A DNA stretch of 64,000 nucleotides. It comes from Lachnospiraceae bacterium. GTDB taxonomy: Bacteria > Bacillota > Clostridia > Lachnospirales > Lachnospiraceae. Below the pieces are notes generated by a model. The model had not been told where the DNA came from, made no database searches, and saw nothing but the letters and a program-made list of their open reading frames with translations. Location: positions 1 to 64,000 of the forward strand of contig JAFSLV010000020.1 in assembly GCA_017448245.1 (NCBI GenBank). Direction: 5' to 3'. Each line of letters starts with the position of its first letter. The first letter of the stretch is position 1. The position numbers and the translations under genes are program-made. Of the stretch, positions 40,629 through 47,713 are shown piece by piece.

Positions 40629-42038
40629 TTATGTCTGGGCGCTCAGTGTCTGTTTCTGTGGTTCCTTTGCGTCCGTATCTTCCATCTTTCTGTTAATCAC
40701 TTTTATGATATAAAAGGCAAGCGGGACGATTACCACCGCGGTCAGCAGGTCTGCGATCGCCTGGGTTGCCGCAACACCTCTGATTCCCATAATCCTCGGT
40801 GCGATCAGGAGGGTCGGATAAAAACAGTAGCCCTGTCTTGCAAAATTGACAAAAAGCGCCAGCTTTGCGTTTCCGATGCCGGAGAAAAACATGTTCACAA
40901 TGGAGCTCATTGCGTGGATCGTCAAGGCAACGCACTGCAGCCGGATGCATAATAGTCCGAGACTCAATACCTCTTCGTCGGCATGCGAATTAAAAATGTG
41001 AACGATCGGTCTCGCAAAGACAAAGATGATGGCACCCATGACCAGCCCGCCGACGATCGACAGAAATACGCTGAAGGTATAGCTTTCTTTCACGCGTTTA
41101 TATGCCCTGGCACCCCAGTTGAATCCGACGACGGGCTGATAACCCTGCCCGAAGCCGAGAATAATGGCAAAAGGAAACTCCATCACGCGGTTTGCGACAG
41201 ACAGCGCCGCGAGCGCTGCCGTGGAATAGCTGCCGGCCACCCGGTTGATGGAAACGGATGCCGCGACCGTAAGAAGGGAGCGGAAAAACGAACTGGATCC
41301 GATCGCCAGTACCTCTTTGACATCCTCCGCCACAAGCTTGAATTTTTTGATTGAAATCGCCACAATCGTGGATTTTCGCAGGTACGGCCAGCACAAAATA
41401 CAAAAGCTTACCGTTTTTGAAATCGCTGTCGCCATGGAGGCGCCCCTGACGCCCAGGCCAAATGTGTAGATAAATAACGGGTCCAAAAAGCAATTGAGTA
41501 TGCCCCCGAATCCGATGCCGATCATGGAATAGGTCGCGCTTCCCTCGGACCTGAGACACATGTTTAATATAAAGCTGCAGATCATAAACGGGGCGGCATA
41601 CAGCACATAGGTGGCATATTGCATGGAAAACTCGGCGCATTCGTCGGTGGCGCCGAGCCAGTACACCATTCTCCCCATCAGAAGTCTGCCGGTCAGCATA
41701 AATACAACACCGAGAAAAAGACCCGTGAAAAAGGATGTGGATAAAACGCGGTTGGCCTGTTCCTCCTTTTTGGCCCCCAACAGCCTTGCCACATAACTGC
41801 AGGCGCCTGCGCCGATCAGGGAACCGATGACCGTAATCATACGCTCAAGCGACGCGTTGACGCCCACCGCCGCGGTGGCGTTGGTGCCAAGCGTCGACAC
41901 AAAGTAGGTGTCAACCAGATTATAAACCGTTGTGATCAGCTGTGCCGTGATGGTCGGAATCGCCATCTTTGGAATCAGGGTTCTGACGTCCTCCGTCAGC
42001 ATCATTTGCTTTTTTTCTTCCTTCACATTTGCTCTCAT
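40629..42038 (-). CDS. MATE family efflux transporter (4), island exporter
   Basis: 469 residues, 12 membrane segments. MLTEDVRTLIPKMAIPTITAQLITTVYNLVDTYFVSTLG and LRSEGSATYSMIGIGFGGILNCFLDPLFIY are typical of MATE. It is the first gene of the leftward enzyme operon, with AGAGGCGG before ATG 42038. Its place suggests that it exports a toxic phenolic substrate or product of the hydrolases. Confidence 0.92.
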   Translation of the reverse strand: MRANVKEEKKQMMLTEDVRTLIPKMAIPTITAQLITTVYNLVDTYFVSTLGTNATAAVGVNASLERMITVIGSLIGAGACSYVARLLGAKKEEQANRVLSTSFFTGLFLGVVFMLTGRLLMGRMVYWLGATDECAEFSMQYATYVLYAAPFMICSFILNMCLRSEGSATYSMIGIGFGGILNCFLDPLFIYTFGLGVRGASMATAISKTVSFCILCWPYLRKSTIVAISIKKFKLVAEDVKEVLAIGSSSFFRSLLTVAASVSINRVAGSYSTAALAALSVANRVMEFPFAIILGFGQGYQPVVGFNWGARAYKRVKESYTFSVFLSIVGGLVMGAIIFVFARPIVHIFNSHADEEVLSLGLLCIRLQCVALTIHAMSSIVNMFFSGIGNAKLALFVNFARQGYCFYPTLLIAPRIMGIRGVAATQAIADLLTAVVIVPLAFYIIKVINRKMEDTDAKEPQKQTLSAQT

Positions 42039-42099
42039 AATTGTCCGCCTCTTTTCTTTCTTTATGTCCTTTGTACATTTTCACGCGGGACATGCGGAC

Positions 42100-42141
42100 A
42101 ATCAATTCGAGTTTGATGAAGTTTTTTTCCAAATCAGAAAT
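42100..42141 (-). promoter_or_regulatory. LysR-type control region of enzyme operon
   Basis: On the minus strand, ATTTCTGATTTGGAAAAA (42141-42124) is followed 14 bases later by CGAATTGATT (42109-42100). The importer promoter has the same two boxes with the same 14-base gap. TTGATT (42100-42105) would be the -35 box; the -10 at 18 bp is poor (AAAATG), which fits a promoter needing an activator. Confidence 0.62.
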
Positions 42142-42145
42142 AACC

Positions 42146-42234
42146 GGGTATGATTGCCACGGGGCATTTTGTGCGCCTGCTACCGGAAAGAGCTGCCGGA
42201 TATAACACAGGTCTTACGGGGCGCAAGGCGCATC
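42146..42234 (+). pseudogene. Fragment of a TrmH-type methyltransferase gene
   Basis: LPRGILCACYRKELPDITQV followed by LRGARRIL matches LTRGVLCACYRKELPDIAQV-LQGAKRIA of the intact gene at 28459, residues about 95-121. DNA identity is roughly 80% by eye over 90 bases, with a one-base deletion near 42151. It stops abruptly at the stop codon of the next gene (42235). It marks the right border of the accessory block and shows a recombination event involving a related, not identical, copy. Confidence 0.75.
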
Positions 42235-43575
42235 CTACGGCGTCTCTCTTGCGGACAGCGCGTTGAGCGCATACTCCGCCTGTTCCCAGGTATAGCCTTC
42301 TTTTTCCGCGTTTGTGAGCTGTTCCATGAGCTCGTTATGCGAATACGGTTCGATGGCGGTATAGCTCCTTGCGGCAACGAGCGCCTGCTCGTTCCAGTCA
42401 ACCATCTCGTTTTGTTCCAGATAGTCCATCGCATAGACCGCTTCCCATGCGGTAAAGCGGTCGCCCGTTTCCGACGACAGCTGCCGGATCAGCGCCTGTC
42501 TCGAGAACGGCGCGGAATACAGATGCAGCATGGCGGCGATGATCGCCTGTTCTTCCCAGTTGACATAACGGTGCGTTTCGAGATATTCGATCGCAAAGAC
42601 GGCATCGGAGACGGAATACAGATTGCCTCTTGCATAAAGCAGCTCCTCCAAAAGCCTTGCACGCGATACCGGCGGCACGTTTACGTAGGCCATGGCGGTC
42701 GCAACGGCCATGATCTGTGAGGGCGTGAGATCCGGCGGCGCCTCATACGCGTCATAGTAGTTGTAGAAAATGCGGTCGTTAAGCGTCGTCAGAAGCGGCT
42801 CTCCGGTCATCGAATTGGTAAACGCCACCGCCACATGCGAGTTGGTCAGTCCCACGTCCACGGCGGCTCTGCGCACCTCCTTCGAAATATAGAGAAGGGT
42901 GTCCATGAGGCTCTCCCACGTGATATGTTCCCCGTTTTCCCAGACGGGCGCATCCGCAAAGTCCGCCAGCATCCACTGGGTATTCTGATGGTCCTTAAAA
43001 CTGAATTCGATATAGATCAGATGATTGCTGTTTTCCGTAAAGACATTGAAGGTGGCGATATCGATCTGAAGCGCAAGCTGCATCCTGAGCGCCGTGGTAA
43101 AGGTGTCCTCCTGCGCGGCATAGGAGCGGTGCAGCGGCAGCTCAAAGGACACGAGATTCTCATAGAGTGCGGGATAATACTCCGCTGCCGGCTCACTTGC
43201 GCTTTGTACCGGTACGGGCAGCGTGACATTGGCAGCGGTGATCTCGTTTTGCGGTCGCTGCAGCGATGTCTTTGGCGCCTGCGCGGATCCGGCAGACGCC
43301 GCCTCCTGTCCGGCGGGCGGCACAGCCTCCGTGGCGGCCTCCCCGGGCGCGGCCTCTTCCTCCGGATTCTCCTGCGTGCCTTCCGCGGGAGTCCCGGGCA
43401 CAGAATCCGCGGCGGCCCCGTACACGGGCATCGTAACCGCATCCGTCTGTCCGCGGACGAGTTCCTCCGTTTTGCTCTTTGCTTCAAGGGGATTTCCGAA
43501 TACAGAAATAATTGCCAGCATCGCGGCGGCGGTGATTGCCAGGATGCCGGTCACGGTCTTTAAGAAGAATTTCAT
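42235..43575 (-). CDS. Surface-anchored protein with Ltp-type repeats
   Basis: 446 residues. An N-terminal membrane anchor (about 5-28) is followed by a long Ala/Glu/Pro/Gln linker (about 40-125), a middle domain with charged and aromatic residues, and three C-terminal repeats of about 47 residues of the Ltp/host-cell-surface-exposed lipoprotein type (YVNWEEQAIIAAMLHLYSAPFSRQALIRQL is one unit, in part). These helical repeats occur in phage superinfection-exclusion lipoprotein Ltp and in many Firmicutes surface proteins. ATG 43575 has GGAGGC upstream. The last codons abut the trmH fragment. Confidence 0.78.
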   Translation of the reverse strand: MKFFLKTVTGILAITAAAMLAIISVFGNPLEAKSKTEELVRGQTDAVTMPVYGAAADSVPGTPAEGTQENPEEEAAPGEAATEAVPPAGQEAASAGSAQAPKTSLQRPQNEITAANVTLPVPVQSASEPAAEYYPALYENLVSFELPLHRSYAAQEDTFTTALRMQLALQIDIATFNVFTENSNHLIYIEFSFKDHQNTQWMLADFADAPVWENGEHITWESLMDTLLYISKEVRRAAVDVGLTNSHVAVAFTNSMTGEPLLTTLNDRIFYNYYDAYEAPPDLTPSQIMAVATAMAYVNVPPVSRARLLEELLYARGNLYSVSDAVFAIEYLETHRYVNWEEQAIIAAMLHLYSAPFSRQALIRQLSSETGDRFTAWEAVYAMDYLEQNEMVDWNEQALVAARSYTAIEPYSHNELMEQLTNAEKEGYTWEQAEYALNALSARETP

Positions 43576-43591
43576 GGGGTGCCTCCATAAC

Positions 43592-43611
43592 CATACATAT
43601 ACGTGTATGGT
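43592..43611. promoter_or_regulatory. Inverted repeat upstream of Ltp-type gene
   Basis: CCATACA, six bases, TGTATGG, 17 bp ahead of the start codon. It is a possible operator or leader hairpin. No promoter boxes are clear around it. Confidence 0.3.
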
Positions 43612-43647
43612 ATATATCGGCATTATTTACAAAAATATTAGGAGCGC

Positions 43648-44862
43648 CTAAAAGCCCATCACCTTTCGCACCCCCTCAAGATGCATAAGAAAGCGGTCGA
43701 CCTCATCCTCCGTATTGTAAAAGTAAAGCGACGCCCTGGCGGTGGAGCCGACCTTAAGAAACTGCATGAGGGGCTGTGCACAGTGGTGCCCCGCGCGGAC
43801 GCAGACCTTGTCCTCGTTTAAGACCGAGGAAATGTCGTGCGGATGGACGCCCTCCATGGTAAAAGTGACTATTCCGTGGTGCGAAGCGGGGTCCTTTGCG
43901 CCGTAGATGCGGATGTAGGGAAGACGTCGCATGCCTTCCATCAGACGCCGTGTGAGCGTTTCTTCCTGCGTGCGGACCGCCTCAAAGCCGATGCCTTGCA
44001 GATAGCGAATGGCCTCTGCCATCCCGCAGGCCCCCGCCGCGTTGACGGTGCCCGCCTCAAATTTGTGCGGGATCTCCGCCCAGGTCGCTTCGGTGCGCGT
44101 GACATATTCGATCATCTCGCCGCCGGTGAGAAAGGGCTCCGTTTCCTCAAGGAGCGCGTATTTACCGTAGAGTACGCCGATCCCGAAGGGCCCCATCAGC
44201 TTATGTCCGGAAAAGGCATAAAAATCCGCATCGAGGTCTTTGACATCCACTTCCGTATGCGGCACGGCCTGTGCGCCGTCGACCACGACAATCGCCCCGC
44301 ACTCGTGCGCGTGTGCGGCGATTTCTTTGACCGGCTGCATGACGCCGAGGACGTTGGAAACGTGTCCGATCGCCACGATCTTCGTCTTTTTCGTGATTTT
44401 TGAGGTATACTCCTCTTTGGTGATATAGCCCTCTTCATCCGGCTCCATCCATACAAGGGTCGCCCCCTTCTTTTTGCAGAGTATCTGCCAGGGGAGGATG
44501 TCGGAATGGTGCTCCGTAACGCTGATGACGATCTCGTCCCCTTCTCCGATCCGCTCCATGCCCTGTGTGCGGGCGACCAGATTCAGGGATTCCGTGGTGT
44601 TTCTGGTAAAAATGATCTCCTCCGGACGCGAAGCACCGATCAGGGAAGCCGTTACCTCCCTGGCCGCTTCGTAACGGGCCGTGGCCCCGATCGACCAGTC
44701 ATACAGCCCCCGGAGCGGATTGGCATTGGTCTCGTCGTAAAAGGCGCGGACAGCCTCCGTCACGCACGCGGGGCGCTGCGCGGTCGCCGCATTGTCAAAA
44801 TAGATCACCTCCGGATGATCCCGGAGAATCGGGAAATCCTTACGTATAAGCGAAACATCCAT
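43648..44862 (-). CDS. sufS: Cysteine desulfurase SufS
   Basis: 404 residues. The PLP lysine is K221 in FSGHKLMGPFG, the aspartate is in VVDGAQAVPH, and the catalytic cysteine is C361 in RAGHHCAQPLM, the group II (SufS/NifS-like) arrangement. It removes sulfur from cysteine for SufU to pass to SufBCD. It is transcribed after sufU on the minus strand, split from sufU by an 88-bp gap holding a REP-like repeat. In most relatives it follows sufD. Confidence 0.95.
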   Translation of the reverse strand: MDVSLIRKDFPILRDHPEVIYFDNAATAQRPACVTEAVRAFYDETNANPLRGLYDWSIGATARYEAAREVTASLIGASRPEEIIFTRNTTESLNLVARTQGMERIGEGDEIVISVTEHHSDILPWQILCKKKGATLVWMEPDEEGYITKEEYTSKITKKTKIVAIGHVSNVLGVMQPVKEIAAHAHECGAIVVVDGAQAVPHTEVDVKDLDADFYAFSGHKLMGPFGIGVLYGKYALLEETEPFLTGGEMIEYVTRTEATWAEIPHKFEAGTVNAAGACGMAEAIRYLQGIGFEAVRTQEETLTRRLMEGMRRLPYIRIYGAKDPASHHGIVTFTMEGVHPHDISSVLNEDKVCVRAGHHCAQPLMQFLKVGSTARASLYFYNTEDEVDRFLMHLEGVRKVMGF

Positions 44863-44889
44863 GATAACTTTCCTCTTTTGGTTGTGAGA

Positions 44890-44950
44890 TCGGTCCCCTT
44901 TGACCGGAACGGGTCCAACGAGAGCCGTCCCCTTTGGCTCACCCTTTGGC
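44890..44950 (-). repeat. GGGGACGG-type repeat between sufU and sufS
   Basis: Minus strand: GAGCCAAAGGGTGAGCCAAA followed by GGGGACGGCTCTCGTTGG and a second GGTCAAAGGGGACCG hairpin. The first 35 bases match the element after sufD (28404-28440), in inverted orientation. It begins directly at the sufU stop codon. The elements carry internal inverted repeats like REP sequences; no transposase is present in the window. Confidence 0.65.
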
Positions 44951-45373
44951 TCAGGTCAGGAGTTCCTTCATGGTGCGCCAGCCGAGCATGGCGCATTTAA
45001 CGCGGGCGGGCATATGGGCGATGTCCTGCAGGGAAGCTGCTTCGTCGAGGGGTTCGAGTGCGTCTTCGTCCGTTACCTCGCCGCGGATCATGCCGTGAAA
45101 GAGTTCGGCGCGCGATAAGGCTTCTTCTGTTTGAAGGCCGATGATCTGGTCGCACATCATGTCGCAGGAGGCCTGGGAGATCGCACAGCCCTCTCCCGTA
45201 AAGGAAGCGTCCGCAACGACCCCGTCCTTCACCTTTAAGCGCAGCGTGATGTCGTCGCCGCAGGAGGGGTTGACCCCTCTCAGCTCCAGATCGTAATCCG
45301 TCATTTCTTTTTTATGTACGGGATTCAGGTTGTGCTCGTTGACGATTTCCCTGTAGAGTCCCTTCAGATCCAT
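44951..45373 (-). CDS. sufU: Sulfur-transfer/scaffold protein SufU
   Basis: 140 residues. Three conserved cysteines, C38 in NPSCGDD, C62 in GEGCAIS and C126 in VKCAMLGW, bind zinc in SufU. The insertion between the second and third cysteine, longer than in IscU, fits SufU. It takes sulfur from SufS. It has its own promoter at 45432-45460. Confidence 0.95.
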   Translation of the reverse strand: MDLKGLYREIVNEHNLNPVHKKEMTDYDLELRGVNPSCGDDITLRLKVKDGVVADASFTGEGCAISQASCDMMCDQIIGLQTEEALSRAELFHGMIRGEVTDEDALEPLDEAASLQDIAHMPARVKCAMLGWRTMKELLT

Positions 45374-45431
45374 GGTTTTCTTTTTTCTCCTCCCGCCATC
45401 GCCCTGCTTTTTTCCGTTATCTTATCATTCG

Positions 45432-45460
45432 ATTATACGGCGCTTTGCGCCCCCCGTCAA
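45432..45460 (-). promoter_or_regulatory. Promoter of sufU-sufS
   Basis: Minus strand: TTGACG (45455-45460), 17-bp spacer, TATAAT (45432-45437). The spacer contains a small palindrome GGCGC-TTT-GCGCC (45439-45451), a possible binding site. No Fur-type box like that at sufC is seen here, so the two suf operons may be controlled differently. Confidence 0.65.
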
Positions 45461-45488
45461 AAAGGCGTGCGCTGCGGCTCTGCGTTTT

Positions 45489-46436
45489 CTAAAAGCAGGC
45501 TTCTTCCGCATATGCCTGCATCCTTCGGATCTCTTCGTCCGTAAAATGAAACAGACGCTGTACGGTTTCGATCTCCCTGTGCATCGTGGTATCGGAAATC
45601 GTGCGGTTATCGGTATTGAGCGTCACCCTGACCCCTGCGTCAAAGAGTCGTTTGATCGGATGATCTATGGGATTGGCGAAACAGCGGGTATGAAAATTGC
45701 TGATCACACAGCATTCGAGCGTGATCTTCTTCCTGACGAGTTCGTCGACAAGGAGCGCCTCCTCGATCGCGCGTACCCCGTGTCCGATGCGCCCCGTTCC
45801 GGTTTCGAGCGCCGCCCATACGCTTTTTGCGCCGGCGCCTTCACCCGCATGGATCGTGAAGGGAACCCCTTTTCTTTTTGCATATCGAAAAAGCTCTATA
45901 TAGCGCCCGGTCGGAAAGAGCGCCTCCGCACCGGCAAGATCCGCCGCCTTCACCACGTCATCCATTTCCTCTTCGATGAGATCGATCAGGCGGAAATTGG
46001 CTTTTTCTCCCGTCAGTTCCTCCCTCACCCGTCCGACAAAGGGGGCTTCCTCCTGCCCGCGCATACAACATAAAATAAGCGCTATTTTCAGCCCCTTATG
46101 GGCCGCCATGGCTGCCCTCGCGCCTCTTCTTGCCGCATCGACCGCCTCCTTCGGGGACAGGTCTTTGGCACAAAAAGAATAGGGCGCAAAGCGGATCTCC
46201 GCCCGGTTGACACCGTCCGCAAGGAGATCCTCCGCCAGTTCCCTGACCGCGCGTTCGATGACAGGGGCCTCCTGCAGAAGCGAAAGCGGCAGCCTGAAGC
46301 ACTCCAGATACGTTTCCAGGGAATCGCAGTCCTCGTCCACCGTAAGGGAGGTGATCTTCGTTCCCTTTTCCTTTGCCAGGGCGATCGCCGTTTCTTTTCT
46401 GAGCGATCCGTCCAGATGTACATGCAGTTCCGTCAT
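45489..46436 (-). CDS. add: Adenosine deaminase family protein
   Basis: 315 residues. The zinc histidines are in MTELHVHLDGSL, IHAGEGAG holds the catalytic Glu, and LNTDNRTIS the zinc Asp. It converts adenosine or deoxyadenosine to inosine forms, or a related aminopurine. The start is ATG 46436; the upstream frame runs through the divergent bmpA promoter. A TACAAT box ends 7 bases before the ATG, so the mRNA is likely leaderless. It diverges from the nucleoside importer operon, which fits a salvage role. Confidence 0.87.
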   Translation of the reverse strand: MTELHVHLDGSLRKETAIALAKEKGTKITSLTVDEDCDSLETYLECFRLPLSLLQEAPVIERAVRELAEDLLADGVNRAEIRFAPYSFCAKDLSPKEAVDAARRGARAAMAAHKGLKIALILCCMRGQEEAPFVGRVREELTGEKANFRLIDLIEEEMDDVVKAADLAGAEALFPTGRYIELFRYAKRKGVPFTIHAGEGAGAKSVWAALETGTGRIGHGVRAIEEALLVDELVRKKITLECCVISNFHTRCFANPIDHPIKRLFDAGVRVTLNTDNRTISDTTMHREIETVQRLFHFTDEEIRRMQAYAEEACF

Positions 46437-46442
46437 ATCCTT

Positions 46443-46472
46443 ATTGTAACGGAACAAACATAAAAAGAGCAA
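46443..46472 (-). promoter_or_regulatory. Promoter of add, leaderless geometry
   Basis: Minus strand: TTGCTC (46467-46472), 18-bp spacer, TACAAT (46443-46448). The last base of the -10 box is 7 from the A of ATG 46436. Confidence 0.5.
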
Positions 46473-46500
46473 TGACAACTTGGACTTTTTCGGATATAAT
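46472..46500 (+). promoter_or_regulatory. Promoter of bmpA-yjjI-yjjW-importer operon
   Basis: ATGACA (46472-46477), 17-bp spacer, TATAAT (46495-46500). The start codon of bmpA is 55 bases further, behind AAAGGAGG. It is back to back with the add promoter. Confidence 0.65.
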
Positions 46501-46554
46501 TGTATGGTAGGTTCCGTTGGGGAATACTTTTTATTTTCTAAAGGAGGAAAGATT

Positions 46555-47637
46555 ATGAAAAAGAAACTGTTGGCTTTACTGACGGTTGCGGCGATGACAT
46601 TGTCTCTCGCGGCCTGTGGCGCATCGGGCGGTGCCGGCGGCGCATCGGGCGGCGCGTCGAGTGCTCCCGCGGAAGGCGGCGCTGCGGAGGGTGCCTCGGA
46701 TTTCAGCGTCTGTATCATCACGGACGTGGGCGGCGTCAACGACAAGTCCTTTAACCAGTCTGCCTGGGAAGGCGCACAGCGTGCCGCTTCGGAGCTGGGC
46801 GTTACCGCCAATTACCTCGAGTCCAAGACGGACGCCGATTACATGCCCAATATCGAAACGGCAATCGACGAGGGCTATGATCTGATCATCTGTGTCGGCT
46901 ACATGCTGGCTGCTGCCACCAAGGAAGCGGCGGAAGCGCATCCCGACCAGCAATTTGCCATCATCGACGACTCCAGCAATGCGGATCTTGCCAATGTCAC
47001 CTGTTTGATGTTCGAGCAGTCCCAGTGCTCGTATCTGGTGGGCTATATCGCGGGCCTTACGACCCAGTCCGATACCGTCGGCTTTGTCCTCGGCATGGCG
47101 TCCGATGCGATGCATGAGTTTGGCTACGGCTATGTGGCGGGCGTCCTCGATGCCAATCCGGAAGCGACCGTCCTGCAGGCCAATGCCAATAACTTTGGCG
47201 ATTCCGCGGGCGGCAAGGCGCTTGCCAACCAGATGATCGCGCAGGGCGCGGATGTCATCTACCATGCGGCGGGCGGCACGGGTCTCGGCGTTATCGAGGC
47301 CTGCCAGGAAGCCGGCATCTGGGCGATCGGCGTGGACTCCGACCAGAGCAATATCGCGCCCGGCACCATCCTTTCGAGCGCCATGAAGCGCGTCGACACC
47401 TCGGTCTTTGATATCACCAAGATGTCGCTCGAGGGCTCTTTCCCGGGCGGCGTACGCACCTACTCCCTCGCGGATGACGGTGTCGGCATTGCGCCTACCA
47501 CCGACAACATCGCGGCGGACGTGCTCACCCAGGTCGAGTCGGTCCGTTCCGACATCATCGCGGGCTCCGTGAGCGTTCCGAAGAACAAGGCGGATTTTGA
47601 GGCGGCACACGGGGAAGCTTACGAACTCGACGACTAA
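46555..47637 (+). CDS. BMP-family nucleoside-binding lipoprotein
   Basis: 360 residues. The signal peptide has lipobox LAAC (C21), followed by a Gly/Ala/Ser linker and a BMP domain starting FSVCIITDVGGVNDKSFNQSAWEGAQRA. Motifs ALANQMIAQGADVIYHAAGGTG and AIGVDSDQ are those of PnrA/NupN purine-nucleoside-binding proteins. It delivers nucleosides to the ABC importer encoded at 50172-53679. Two genes, yjjI and yjjW, are inserted between binding protein and importer. An AAAGGAGG site gives strong translation. Confidence 0.93.
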   Translation: MKKKLLALLTVAAMTLSLAACGASGGAGGASGGASSAPAEGGAAEGASDFSVCIITDVGGVNDKSFNQSAWEGAQRAASELGVTANYLESKTDADYMPNIETAIDEGYDLIICVGYMLAAATKEAAEAHPDQQFAIIDDSSNADLANVTCLMFEQSQCSYLVGYIAGLTTQSDTVGFVLGMASDAMHEFGYGYVAGVLDANPEATVLQANANNFGDSAGGKALANQMIAQGADVIYHAAGGTGLGVIEACQEAGIWAIGVDSDQSNIAPGTILSSAMKRVDTSVFDITKMSLEGSFPGGVRTYSLADDGVGIAPTTDNIAADVLTQVESVRSDIIAGSVSVPKNKADFEAAHGEAYELDD

Positions 47638-47657
47638 TGATTGTTTGTACCGTCACG

Positions 47658-47687
47658 GGGGGCAGAGGGTCTGATCCCTTTGCCCCC
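47658..47687 (+). terminator. Partial terminator/hairpin after bmpA
   Basis: A 12-bp stem GGGGGCAGAGGG / CCCTTTGCCCCC with a 6-base loop is followed by TTTCTG. It lies in the gap between bmpA and yjjI. It would let some transcripts stop, giving more binding protein than downstream products. Confidence 0.6.
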
Positions 47688-47713
47688 TTTCTGAAGAGAA
47701 AGGAGCCTTTATC

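Noticed and set aside
42154-42720. 188-codon plus-strand open frame beginning in the trmH fragment
   Set aside because: Only its first 28 codons match the methyltransferase; the rest is antisense to the Ltp-type gene.
46576-47610. 344-codon minus-strand open frame opposite bmpA
   Set aside because: Arg/Asp/Gly-rich shadow of a clear lipoprotein gene.
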